64,000 nt of DNA from Clostridiales bacterium (GTDB lineage Bacteria > Bacillota > Clostridia > Christensenellales > Borkfalkiaceae): assembly GCA_003523255.1 (NCBI GenBank), contig DPGH01000002.1, positions 56,348 through 120,347 of the forward strand. Reading direction: 5' to 3'. Positions 19,179-28,651 of the stretch are shown here, piece by piece. Each line of letters starts with the position of its first letter. Position 1 is the first letter of the stretch. Both the position numbers and the translations under genes were made by a program. The notes beneath the pieces were generated by a model. That model was not told where the DNA came from. It saw nothing but the letters and a program-made list of their open reading frames with translations, and did no database searches.

Positions 19179-21905
19179 TTAACGGGTGTAACCCACTTCC
19201 CAAATTTTCGAGAACAATCCGTCGAAAGCCGTAGGAGTGGCGTTAAGCGTTTTAGTATCTATTTTGTAGCTGTTGTATACGGTAAGGTCGTTTCTCTGAT
19301 AAGTAGGCATTTCTACCGCGAGTTCCATAACCTTATCGAGAGCCTTCCAGTATATCTGCGCCCTCGTGCCGGTGTCGGAATTGTCAACCGACTGACGACC
19401 TTTATCGATAAGGTCGGAAAGACTGTCTACAATAGACCACTCGTAAGCGTATTTTCCGCTTTTGTCTTTCTTTATTTCGTTGTAACCCCAGTTGAGCGTA
19501 CTGGTCGCGGTCGAATCTTTATGATAAACCTGATACATATCCGGGTCTATGGTAGAAGACCATGCCGCAGCCCATACCTGGAGTTGTCCGCTCGCAAGTT
19601 TTTTAAGCGCAAACTGATCGGTTTTAACGTTAATCTTAAAGCCTATGCTCTCAAGTACGCTTTCCGCGCGTTTAAACATCGTCCATGCAGGGTGGTCGGT
19701 AGACTCGCCCGCAACGGTAAACGTAATTTCGGGTAAAGCCTCGCCGTCGGGGTCTGATAAAACGGTAGTACCGTCGCCGTTTACCGCATAATAGTGGTCT
19801 TTAAGCATTTTAACGATTTCCGCTCCCGTTTCGCTGTAGGAGTAGTCAACGAGATAACCTCTTGCGTCCGTAAACGTGAACGAAGATTTAGCGTCTTTCG
19901 GATACGCCCAGGACTGCGTGGACATGGGGCGATAAATTATCTGACAAAGGTCGCCCTTGTAGTAGTCGTTGATAAGGTTAGTATCCATTGCCTTCATAAT
20001 AGCCCTTCTCATCCAAACGTCGGGGATTTTGCCCGCGTTAATGCCTACGTAACCGTAACCGTTGGTAAGTACGAGTTTAGAGGACAAATTAGGATAATTA
20101 AGCAAGTTGTTAATCGTTTTCTCGGTCGCGTTAGGCGTGCCGACGTCGATTTCGTTTTTACCTAATTTATCAAGTAAAAGGTTAGAGTTGACTATCGTGT
20201 ACTGGAAGTATTTTACTTTTGCGTTTTGTATGGGTCCGCCGTTTTTAACGCCGTCCAACAAATCGAAATAAGTGTTTCTCTCATAATAAACGCGGTTTGC
20301 GTTTTTAAACTCGTTTCTGTTAGGATACGTTCTGTCGCCAAGTCCCGTTGCGGTAGTCGCCTTATAGGGACCCGCACCGACGGGAACGCCGAGTTTTTCG
20401 CTCGCTTTTAACACGCTGTTCATGAATTCGGTGTTGTTAAACTGAACGCCGAAATTGTTTTCTACGTTCCACTTTCCTTCTTCGCCCGCACCGGTATAAG
20501 AATAATAGTGCAAAGGCGCAACGGTAAACGCAAAGTTCCAAACAGCTTTGGGGTCGATTCCGTTTATTTTAATGGTTAAAACGTCATACTCGCCGTCAAG
20601 ATTATACTCTTTTTTTGCGGTTTCGTTACGGAAAGTAGTGGTTTTACTTGTGGTAATACCGCTTATGGTACGTATAGCAGAACCGGAGTTTTCGTTGTTT
20701 TTAATTATTTTAGAACGTTCTTCTGCAAGGAGTTCGTTGTAAAGCGTGTTGGTGCTTCCGCACGAAAGAACGGTGCTCTTAAATTCAATATAGTTACAAA
20801 CAAAATTGCCGTCTTCATATTTACCTACTTTGTTTTCATAAACGAGTTGAATAGCCGCGGCTTTTTTCGCCTCGGCAATTTCGTCTGCCGAAGCGTTTTC
20901 GCCACAGTGCTCTTGCAAGTAGTCATTTATATATTCGGTAAGCCAAATTTCATCGTCGTTAAACTGATAAGTATATCTGCCGTTTTCATCTTTAATATAC
21001 TCTTTCGTTACCGGATTTTGCTTTCTGTGCGCAAAACCGTAATCAACGAAATATGCCTGCCAGTATTCGCCCGCGTCATAAGCATTCTCTTTTAAGGATT
21101 CTTCAAATGCAGACTGCGCGGAACCGTAATCGTTCTCGATTTCGGTTTTATAATAGGGTATAAAGTAGTTTATATCTTTTTTAATCTCTTCTTCGTACTC
21201 TTCAATACCAACGACGTATCCGTCCATTTTTTTTGCAACATCAATATTTCCATCGGACTGTTCAATCAAATACTGATTGTTGAGCCAGTCATAGATTCTT
21301 CCAAGACGATTTTCCGCATTTACGTTAGCCTGCTCGTCTATAACGGTACCCGCGTCGGCGTCTTCTGTTTGAGTTCTGTAAGAGGAAAGGCCTACTATAT
21401 CGGTAGAATAAAGCGTTGCGCTTCCGGTATAGGCGGGGTCGAGATAAACGTATAAGTTAAACAAAACGTCTTTTATGGTAAGGTCTACCCCGTCGGAGAA
21501 TTTAACGCCTTTTTTAATCAAAAAGTCGTAACGCGTTTGTTTCGCTTTACTCGGCGAAGAAACTTCTCCGTTATTTGCGTCGAGATAAGTTATATCGAGG
21601 TCTTTTACGACGCAAGCCTCGCTGTCGCCGTAAGCATAGGTAGTCCCCTTAGAAGTAAGCATACCTATCTGCGTCATACCCGTAATTTCGGTATCGTAAG
21701 CCGCGGTGGAAAAGAACGGACTGAAAACGCCGTCCGCACCGTCTATACCGAAAACCAACGGAAGGGTGTTTTCCTTCTCGGTAGGAACGTAAGCCTCTCC
21801 GCCCGGAGTATCGGGGTTGTCAGGTTCGGGTTCGGAACCGCATCCGCCGAACACGGCAAAGCACATAAGTGCCGCCATAAAGATTGAAATCAGTTTCTTT
21901 TTCAT
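19179..21905 (-). CDS. oppA: Oligopeptide-binding lipoprotein OppA, unusually large
   Basis: SBP_bac_5-type extracellular solute-binding protein with a lipobox FGGC (Cys22). Recognisable segments include LPLVFGIDGADGVFSPFF, KGVKFSDGVDLTIKDVLFN and the late domain around WMRRAIMKAMD. At 908 residues it is far longer than the usual roughly 550. Much of the excess lies at about residues 190-440, a charged segment of unknown role. It would capture peptides for the OppBCDF complex. Confidence 0.88.
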   Translation of the reverse strand: MKKKLISIFMAALMCFAVFGGCGSEPEPDNPDTPGGEAYVPTEKENTLPLVFGIDGADGVFSPFFSTAAYDTEITGMTQIGMLTSKGTTYAYGDSEACVVKDLDITYLDANNGEVSSPSKAKQTRYDFLIKKGVKFSDGVDLTIKDVLFNLYVYLDPAYTGSATLYSTDIVGLSSYRTQTEDADAGTVIDEQANVNAENRLGRIYDWLNNQYLIEQSDGNIDVAKKMDGYVVGIEEYEEEIKKDINYFIPYYKTEIENDYGSAQSAFEESLKENAYDAGEYWQAYFVDYGFAHRKQNPVTKEYIKDENGRYTYQFNDDEIWLTEYINDYLQEHCGENASADEIAEAKKAAAIQLVYENKVGKYEDGNFVCNYIEFKSTVLSCGSTNTLYNELLAEERSKIIKNNENSGSAIRTISGITTSKTTTFRNETAKKEYNLDGEYDVLTIKINGIDPKAVWNFAFTVAPLHYYSYTGAGEEGKWNVENNFGVQFNNTEFMNSVLKASEKLGVPVGAGPYKATTATGLGDRTYPNRNEFKNANRVYYERNTYFDLLDGVKNGGPIQNAKVKYFQYTIVNSNLLLDKLGKNEIDVGTPNATEKTINNLLNYPNLSSKLVLTNGYGYVGINAGKIPDVWMRRAIMKAMDTNLINDYYKGDLCQIIYRPMSTQSWAYPKDAKSSFTFTDARGYLVDYSYSETGAEIVKMLKDHYYAVNGDGTTVLSDPDGEALPEITFTVAGESTDHPAWTMFKRAESVLESIGFKINVKTDQFALKKLASGQLQVWAAAWSSTIDPDMYQVYHKDSTATSTLNWGYNEIKKDKSGKYAYEWSIVDSLSDLIDKGRQSVDNSDTGTRAQIYWKALDKVMELAVEMPTYQRNDLTVYNSYKIDTKTLNATPTAFDGLFSKIWEVGYTR

Positions 21906-21930
21906 AAAAGCCTCCTTTGTCTTGTCTTAG

Positions 21931-23142
21931 TTAATTTATTGTCACGGTAATATCTTTTTTCGCTTCGTCAATCGAAAAACTTTCACCGTCTTTAATTTTA
22001 CCGAACACGCCGTAATATCCTGTTCCCTCGCCGAGCGCGGGATTTACGGAAACGGCATCCCTCGTTTTAATAACGGTAAGAGTGCATCCCTTAAACTCTA
22101 AATCGGTAAACAACGTTAAATCGCTGATTCTCGATCCGTCGCCGAAAAAGCCGATTACATAATTCTTTTTAGCTGTAAGTGAGATGTATAATTCGCAATT
22201 TTCAAATTTTACGTTACGTATATAACCGCTACCGTTAAATATAAATACACCCGTAGCAGAGTCGTTCCCGATTAAAGTTTTTTCAAAGGCGAAATTCTTA
22301 ATAGTGTGTCCGTTTCCTTCAATTTTGCCTATAAAATTCTGTATGCCGTTAAACTTGCCTTTGCTTTTTAAAACGCCGTTTTGATACGTACCGAAATCTA
22401 TATCGTCGTCTAACCAATAATTCTCATTAAATTTTAAACCGGAAAGCCCGTCTTTATCGTTTACGATTTTCCAAACTCCGTCAAGCCATTTAACGTATAC
22501 GGTTATATCGGGGTTTTCGTCGCTTATGATAAGATTTTCCCAGTCGGTAGCGGTAAGCCTGTTATGCTCGGCGTCTTCATAGTAGTAAAAAGTATGACCT
22601 TCCCACTCCGGTTCGATACCCGGGATAGATACGGGACCCGCCTTGGAATATTTGTCGTTGACGATATTTTCAACGCCGGCGGCACGGGCAGCATCACCCA
22701 CGTCTACCGTAAATTTATAGTTTTTGGACCAGCCGGCAACAAGGTAAATAACGCTACCCTCTCCGCCAGCCCTGTCCGAAGCGAAATCCCATTCTTCGGA
22801 AGCGAGCACGAACTCGTCGCCGTTTTTAACGGGCGCGCCGTTTTCGTCGGTTTCGGCTTTATACCAGCCGCTTACGTGATGTCCGCTACGGGTCGGCAGC
22901 GGCACCTGCGCACCGCTTTTATCGTTACCGGGTTCGATTATAATACTGTCGGGTTTATACCTGAATACCCGCTCCGTACGCCCGTTTGTACCTTCAAAAA
23001 CGCCGCCGTTCGCTTCGTAATATACAGTGGCGGTAAACCCTTCTTTAATCGGGTCAAAGCCGCTTTTACACCCCGCCATCGCGAAACAGCATACCGCCAA
23101 CGCGAAAAGCACGGGAATTATTTTCTTTTTTAGTTTCTTCAT
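21931..23142 (-). CDS. Surface lipoprotein with InlB-type repeat
   Basis: 403 residues with a lipobox MAGC (Cys about 25). Residues 35-140 match the InlB B-repeat / Listeria-Bacteroides (Flg_new) pattern: VYYEANGGVF at the start, SGHHVSGWYKAETDE in the middle and VAGW at the end. The C-terminal half has GIQNFIGKIEGNGHTIKNFA, typical of GLUG or beta-helix surface repeats. It is probably an adhesion or substrate-binding protein working with the Opp-protease cluster. The ligand is unknown. Confidence 0.75.
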   Translation of the reverse strand: MKKLKKKIIPVLFALAVCCFAMAGCKSGFDPIKEGFTATVYYEANGGVFEGTNGRTERVFRYKPDSIIIEPGNDKSGAQVPLPTRSGHHVSGWYKAETDENGAPVKNGDEFVLASEEWDFASDRAGGEGSVIYLVAGWSKNYKFTVDVGDAARAAGVENIVNDKYSKAGPVSIPGIEPEWEGHTFYYYEDAEHNRLTATDWENLIISDENPDITVYVKWLDGVWKIVNDKDGLSGLKFNENYWLDDDIDFGTYQNGVLKSKGKFNGIQNFIGKIEGNGHTIKNFAFEKTLIGNDSATGVFIFNGSGYIRNVKFENCELYISLTAKKNYVIGFFGDGSRISDLTLFTDLEFKGCTLTVIKTRDAVSVNPALGEGTGYYGVFGKIKDGESFSIDEAKKDITVTIN

Positions 23143-23154
23143 TTAACTTCCCTT

Positions 23155-23451
23155 TTATTTAAGCCACAGTTTTGCAAGTAAAAAAACTATGCACGCCGCG
23201 GCGATTATACACAAAAACATGGGGAGCATCGCAAGGAATTGACTTAAAACGAGTTTTTTATATTCTTCTTTACTCGTTTTGGCATCCGCTTGGTTTTTTG
23301 CGTTTTTGTCTTTATCGTTTTGTTTGCGTTTTCTTTTTACGCCCGTATTCCAGGGCATCCAGTCGGCGGACATGTCGGAAACGGTTCTTCCGTCGTCGAA
23401 AAAATCCGAACGGTTTTCGTTTTTTTGATCGCCTTTTTGCTTTTCTTCCAT
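23155..23451 (-). CDS. Small single-pass membrane protein, unknown
   Basis: 98 residues. A highly charged N-terminal two thirds, rich in Lys, Asp and Asn, is followed by a hydrophobic helix, FLAMLPMFLCIIAAACIVFL, close to the C-terminus. I do not recognise a family. It lies 12 bases from the downstream lipoprotein gene within the cluster, so it probably belongs to the same transcript. Confidence 0.6.
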   Translation of the reverse strand: MEEKQKGDQKNENRSDFFDDGRTVSDMSADWMPWNTGVKRKRKQNDKDKNAKNQADAKTSKEEYKKLVLSQFLAMLPMFLCIIAAACIVFLLAKLWLK

Positions 23452-23471
23452 ATTCCGCCTTTAAGCGGCAC

Positions 23472-23547
23472 ATATTCCCCCGTAGTTTTTGCGGGGGAAT
23501 ATCGCCGTTCAGGTCGATTTTTATCGCATTTGCGGCAAAAATCGCCT
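23472..23547. repeat. Two adjacent hairpins between surface protein genes
   Basis: A perfect 11-bp stem (ATATTCCCCCG with CGGGGGAATAT, 23472-23502) is followed by an imperfect stem built on GGTCGATTTTT and AAAAATCG. Neither has a convincing T-run on the minus strand. They may act as a partial terminator or an mRNA processing/stability element between the giant lipoprotein gene and the rest of the cluster. Confidence 0.5.
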
Positions 23548-23569
23548 TTCAGTTTTGTTTAAGACCGCT

Positions 23570-26500
23570 TTATGCAGCAGCCTTTTCTGTTACGGTAACG
23601 CTGCCGTTTACAACAGCCGCCACGTAAGTCGTTGCACCAACCTTGAATTCAACCGAAGTAGAATAATAACCGAAATTTCTAACGTATACCGTGGTACCCT
23701 TATAGGTAACCTCTGCTCCGTAAGAATCTACTATAAAACCCTCGTCTTCATCGTCTGTAGTTTCTGCCTTAAGCGCTATCTTAATAGTTTCGGTTTCGTT
23801 AACGGTATGTTCGCCGAGTAAGGGTAAACATTTAGCGGAAGAACTTATTTTGATAAAATCGCATTCGTCATACTTGGTCGGATTAAGATACAAACGGTCT
23901 CCGTAATAGTAATCGATATAACTTTGGTCTGCACTTAAAGTACCTTCATAAGTGCTGTAGCCGATTGCGACGTTAAATTTAACCGTACTGCCGCTTATCT
24001 CTTTAAGCGTAATGCTTTTTATTTCACCATAACTTGCATCTGCACCTCTATAGCCGATTTCTGCCAAACTTGCACCGTTAGTGAGGAATTTAATCGCTGC
24101 ATCGGGAACGACAACCGAAGTGAAAGATATTACGCCTTCGTTTAACGTAAAGGTAAATATCATACTACCTTCTGCGGTTTTAAGAATAAACTCGTTTTTA
24201 GTAAAGTCTACGGTTATAGCGGTTTCCGTACCGTTGTCGTAAGTCGCTTTATACGTACCTTTGCCGCCTTTAAGCGTACCGGTTATAACGAGAGATTTTT
24301 CGTTTACCGCATAGGTGCCGGCAAGTATATACTGTTCTTCAGCGTAAAGTTCATACGCGGCACCCTCTTTAATGAGGTAAGTAGTAACGACTTTTTCTTT
24401 ATCGCCTACACCCGTTTTACCTACGAGTTTATAACCCGTACCGTCGGAAAGCGGCGTCGCGGTTGTCGCGTTTCTAACGCCGTCGCTCGAAGAACTGAAT
24501 TCATAGTAAACGGTTACTACGGCTTTGCCCTCGCTAAATCCGGAAAGTTTTGCGGTTACGGTAATGTTATAAGCATCCAAACCGTAAACCTTGCCGCTCG
24601 TTTTTATGCCTACAAGTTCAAAGTTATCCGGTAATACGTCGGTATGCAACACGTCGCCATTAATGTCGTACGCATAACTGTTGCCGTCCGCCGTAGTGAA
24701 TACTATAATGCCCGCTTCGTAAACATATTGTCCGAATACGAGTGCGCTTTCGCCGTATTTATACTTGGTTGCGTCAACCTTAAACGCAAAAGCGTAGTTT
24801 GCAGGGTTGTAACTTATGTTTTCGTTTTTAATGTCGTAATCGAAAACAAGAGTCTTTCCGCCAACGGTTGCGATATAGCACGATTCTTCGGTGTTAAACG
24901 TCGCGTAAAACGCGTTATATTCCGCCATAGTGTAAAGAGCAATGCGTAGCGTTGCCCCCGCGTCGATTTTTGCTATATAATTTACGCCGTCTTTAACAAA
25001 CGACATAGTGTCGTGCGAGTCGGAAATATTATGATTAACAACGACACCGTCTACGGTAACCCTAACGATATTTTCACCGGAAGCGTTTACAACCGTTTCA
25101 AGCAAGAGGGTTCTACCGTTAAACGTATACGAACCGGTAACGTTTTTAAGCCAGAATTCGTAAACAAGAATAGAAGACACGTCTTGGTTTTCGCCGCTAT
25201 TCTTTTCGATTTTATATTCTATTCCGCCAAGCGTAACTTTCCAGTCGTTACCGACGCGCGCAACATTTGCCTTATTGCCGTCATAGGTAACGGTTAACAC
25301 GGTTTTTGTAACGCTGTCTACCGCGCCTGCGCCGACGCTTACGACAAAATCTTTACCATTAACTTTTGTAGAACCAACAACATCATAAATATTATCACGA
25401 ACTGCAAGGAACGGTAATACAGAAGAAGTTGCCGAATCGTTATTTTTAACAATGTACGCTGTTTTATAAGCATCATATTTTATCTTAAATACAAATTCAC
25501 CATCCTTTAATAATATTCCTATAACCGTATCATCAATCCCTTGTTTTGAAATAGTTAACGAAGCATATCCGGTATTCTCCAGTATTTGATAAGAACCTAA
25601 AATGGTGTTTACGTCAAACGAGTTGTAAACGTACGTTTCACCATCGTAAAGGAGGGTTTTAACGCCGTCAATCACGCTGAACGTAGCGAGTTTATCTCCG
25701 CTGAATTCGATAACGAGAGCGTCGTTTGCCAAACTCAAATAAGTACCGGTCGTTTTACTTAAACCGTCCTTATAGACGATGGTATCGAAATAGAACGCTT
25801 TGTCGGCACTCTTATAAATTCCTCTATAAGTGTAATACGCTTCCGCATAGTAGTCTTTTCCGTCAAGGGTTATCCATAAACCGTTATCATTGATATTGAC
25901 GTCTTTTTTAACCGCAAAACCGTTTTCGGAAACAGGTATCGAAATTTTTGCCCAAGTAAGGTTTAAAAAGCAAGGTAACACCTCTGTGCCGTTATAAAGT
26001 ATTTTACCTGCGGCGGTTAACTCTATTACAGGGCTTGCATCCGCATTTTCTTTATACTTAGCACCTAAAAGATGCGCAACGTTGTTGAAAACATAAACGT
26101 CCTCGTTGACTTTTACGGCAAACAGACTGTAGAATAATACTTCTACGTTTTCGGTACCGTTTTTACCCGTCGCTTTAAGTACGGTTCTGCCGTTATCGTT
26201 ACCGTCGTCAACAAAATCGAAACTTACGTCGGTAAGCGCGGTTCCGTTTATTTCGAGTACGCCGTTGTTAAATTTAAACTTATTGCTACCTTTAACGTAA
26301 TCTTTGCCGAAAATAAAGCCGTTTGTATTGCCGTTGCCTGCACCGTCGTAAATAAAATATTTACCGTCAACCGTTACGTAGCGTTTTTCGGTGTAATCGT
26401 ATTTGATTACGACAGAAGTCTCGCCGGGCTTTAAGGTAACGGTAACTTCGCTTCCGTTATAAGAAAGCGTATAATCGTCGTAAGACTTTTCACCTAAAGT

Positions 26501-28561
26501 GAAAACACCTTTTCCGTTGTAAGAAAGTTTGGTGCCGTCTGCGCCGTAATAATTACCGTCAAAATAACCCGCCTTTTCAATAATTCTGTCAACCTTTTTA
26601 AATAAAGCCTCGCCGACCGCAGCCGTGCCGTCCGCTTTAAGCGTTACAACGGCGTAAACCTCTTCAGAATCAGCAAGGTAAAGGTTAAGCGTAAGCACGC
26701 CTTCGCCTTTGGTTATCGTAAAGCGGTCTTTATTACTTGCAACGTTAAAGTCAAAATTCTTGCTTTCCGCAGCCGTTTCCTCGCCTACGATAAGTTTGGT
26801 GCTAACACGGTAATTATTAGAAGAAGTGTTAAACGATACGGTTTGACTGTCGGATAAGCCTTCGCTGACAAAATAATACTCGCCGACGTAATTTTTGAAA
26901 TCTTTATCAAAGAACACGTTGTCGAGTTTATAATACCCGTCAACTACGGTAAGCGTTTTGTCGCAATTAGAGCCGTCCCACGATACGGTGAACTGGGGTT
27001 TGCCGTTATAATCGCTTTCAACAAAAGCAAACGATTTAACGCCGTTTACGTAAATCTCGTTATCTTCGGTAACTTTAAGCGTGTTGTCCTTTATGTCCAT
27101 AAACTCGCCTACGATAAGAGACGAAAGGAATTCTTTTAACGCGGGTTTTGAAACGAGTTTAAACGAATCGTCTGTTTCGACCTTACCGTCAGAGTCGATA
27201 TTTTGGTCGTTTACGTAATTATATGCGGTAAAAATAAAATTACCGTTAGAAACCCCTGCTTGGAAATAAACATCGCTACCCGCAAGCGTAAATTTGGCGG
27301 TATCCGCACCGTTTGCTTTACCGGTAAAAGACATCGTCGTATCGTATTCGTTTTTAGTTCCGTCGGACGAGGTTATCACCGCTTTAACCGTGCCTTCGGT
27401 TTCGTTTACAACGAAATCAAAGTCGGCAACGTACAGCGAATAGCCTACGCCGAAATATTTTTCAAAGAAAGACTTAAATAAGAATTTATAAGTCGTTTCA
27501 CCTTTTACAACGGTTAAAACCGTACCGTTAAGCGTGATAGAAGAAACGGCGGCGTCCGCACCCAAAGTAAAGGTGGGGAGTTTTGTCGTATCGTCGTACG
27601 CAACGGTGTAATCTACAGTATCTGCGCCCAAGGAAAGAGTGCCTTTCGTAGCGTCCTCTGCGTCTTTATTGAATTCCGCAACTGTAAGCACGCCGTCGTT
27701 TATCGAATACCATTTATCGTAAGCAACGTCCGAAGTAACCGTCCACTTGAGGTTGTACGCCTTGTCGGAATAGTAAAAGTTTTTATTTTCGCCTTTAAAA
27801 GTAACGGTAGCGATATATTCGCCGGGGAGTTCCGCCGTCGCATCGCCGCCGAAAGCGTCAATTTCGATACCTTCGGGAAGACCCTCTACGGTTGCCGCAA
27901 GAGTAACTTTGCTACCGGGGTAGAAAACGCTTGTGCCTTTCCAGTTAAGAGTAGCGGGGTCGATAAGTTTCTTTCTTACGTTTAATTTGGCAGAAAGAAC
28001 GAAATCTTTATATTTAGCCTGAACGACGGTGGCTTTAACAAAATATACGCCTGCGTCGATAACGCTTTCTATCGGCGTACCACTTTCGTCGCTACCCTCG
28101 TAAAAATCGTAATTAACTTGCGCGTCTAAGGGTAAGTTTTCAAGTTCGGGTATAATCGCCTCCCCCGTGTAGGTTGCGCTTATTTCGTTTTCGTTTATAT
28201 CGTGGAAAACTATACCTTCGCCGTCAAAATCGTATTTTTTGACGGTAACGGTAAGCGTAACGGTTTTGTCTCTTACGGTAACGTTAATTTCATAAGTACC
28301 CGCAGTCGACAGTTTGCTCAAGTCGGTTTGAGAAATCATGCTTTCTTTCAAATCGACCGTTTCGGTGTTTCCGTCGGAATACTTTACCGTAACTTTATAA
28401 TCGCCGTAGTTAAGACTTTCCCCTACGAAAAATTCCGCAGAAGTCTTGTTTAACTCAACGCTCTCAACCGTCGGTTCTCCGCCGCAACCTACCGCTGCAA
28501 CGGAAACGCACAACAGCGCAAGTACCGTAAGTATGCCGATAAGCATCTTTTTGAGCCTCAT
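23570..28561 (-). CDS. Giant surface lipoprotein with Ig-like and repeated beta domains
   Basis: 1663 residues with a lipobox AVGC (Cys about 26). The N-terminal 110 residues look like a Big_3-type Ig module (YKVTVKYSDGNTETVDL, then GTYEINVTVRDKTVTLTV). MBG-type beta modules follow (PGEYIATVTFKGENKNFYY). The rest is a long series of loosely repeated beta units of the kind DGVLTVxxFNKD, TYKFLFKS and NGKGVFTLGEKSYDDYTL. There is no catalytic motif. It is likely a cell-surface binding scaffold encoded with the peptide-uptake genes. Function unknown. Confidence 0.8.
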   Translation of the reverse strand: MRLKKMLIGILTVLALLCVSVAAVGCGGEPTVESVELNKTSAEFFVGESLNYGDYKVTVKYSDGNTETVDLKESMISQTDLSKLSTAGTYEINVTVRDKTVTLTVTVKKYDFDGEGIVFHDINENEISATYTGEAIIPELENLPLDAQVNYDFYEGSDESGTPIESVIDAGVYFVKATVVQAKYKDFVLSAKLNVRKKLIDPATLNWKGTSVFYPGSKVTLAATVEGLPEGIEIDAFGGDATAELPGEYIATVTFKGENKNFYYSDKAYNLKWTVTSDVAYDKWYSINDGVLTVAEFNKDAEDATKGTLSLGADTVDYTVAYDDTTKLPTFTLGADAAVSSITLNGTVLTVVKGETTYKFLFKSFFEKYFGVGYSLYVADFDFVVNETEGTVKAVITSSDGTKNEYDTTMSFTGKANGADTAKFTLAGSDVYFQAGVSNGNFIFTAYNYVNDQNIDSDGKVETDDSFKLVSKPALKEFLSSLIVGEFMDIKDNTLKVTEDNEIYVNGVKSFAFVESDYNGKPQFTVSWDGSNCDKTLTVVDGYYKLDNVFFDKDFKNYVGEYYFVSEGLSDSQTVSFNTSSNNYRVSTKLIVGEETAAESKNFDFNVASNKDRFTITKGEGVLTLNLYLADSEEVYAVVTLKADGTAAVGEALFKKVDRIIEKAGYFDGNYYGADGTKLSYNGKGVFTLGEKSYDDYTLSYNGSEVTVTLKPGETSVVIKYDYTEKRYVTVDGKYFIYDGAGNGNTNGFIFGKDYVKGSNKFKFNNGVLEINGTALTDVSFDFVDDGNDNGRTVLKATGKNGTENVEVLFYSLFAVKVNEDVYVFNNVAHLLGAKYKENADASPVIELTAAGKILYNGTEVLPCFLNLTWAKISIPVSENGFAVKKDVNINDNGLWITLDGKDYYAEAYYTYRGIYKSADKAFYFDTIVYKDGLSKTTGTYLSLANDALVIEFSGDKLATFSVIDGVKTLLYDGETYVYNSFDVNTILGSYQILENTGYASLTISKQGIDDTVIGILLKDGEFVFKIKYDAYKTAYIVKNNDSATSSVLPFLAVRDNIYDVVGSTKVNGKDFVVSVGAGAVDSVTKTVLTVTYDGNKANVARVGNDWKVTLGGIEYKIEKNSGENQDVSSILVYEFWLKNVTGSYTFNGRTLLLETVVNASGENIVRVTVDGVVVNHNISDSHDTMSFVKDGVNYIAKIDAGATLRIALYTMAEYNAFYATFNTEESCYIATVGGKTLVFDYDIKNENISYNPANYAFAFKVDATKYKYGESALVFGQYVYEAGIIVFTTADGNSYAYDINGDVLHTDVLPDNFELVGIKTSGKVYGLDAYNITVTAKLSGFSEGKAVVTVYYEFSSSSDGVRNATTATPLSDGTGYKLVGKTGVGDKEKVVTTYLIKEGAAYELYAEEQYILAGTYAVNEKSLVITGTLKGGKGTYKATYDNGTETAITVDFTKNEFILKTAEGSMIFTFTLNEGVISFTSVVVPDAAIKFLTNGASLAEIGYRGADASYGEIKSITLKEISGSTVKFNVAIGYSTYEGTLSADQSYIDYYYGDRLYLNPTKYDECDFIKISSSAKCLPLLGEHTVNETETIKIALKAETTDDEDEGFIVDSYGAEVTYKGTTVYVRNFGYYSTSVEFKVGATTYVAAVVNGSVTVTEKAAA

Positions 28562-28651
28562 AGTTATACATCTCCTTTTTTTATTTATCCTAACCCGTAT
28601 ACGGGATATGACAGTCTATAAAAACCTAAATTATTATATAATGTATAGGCG

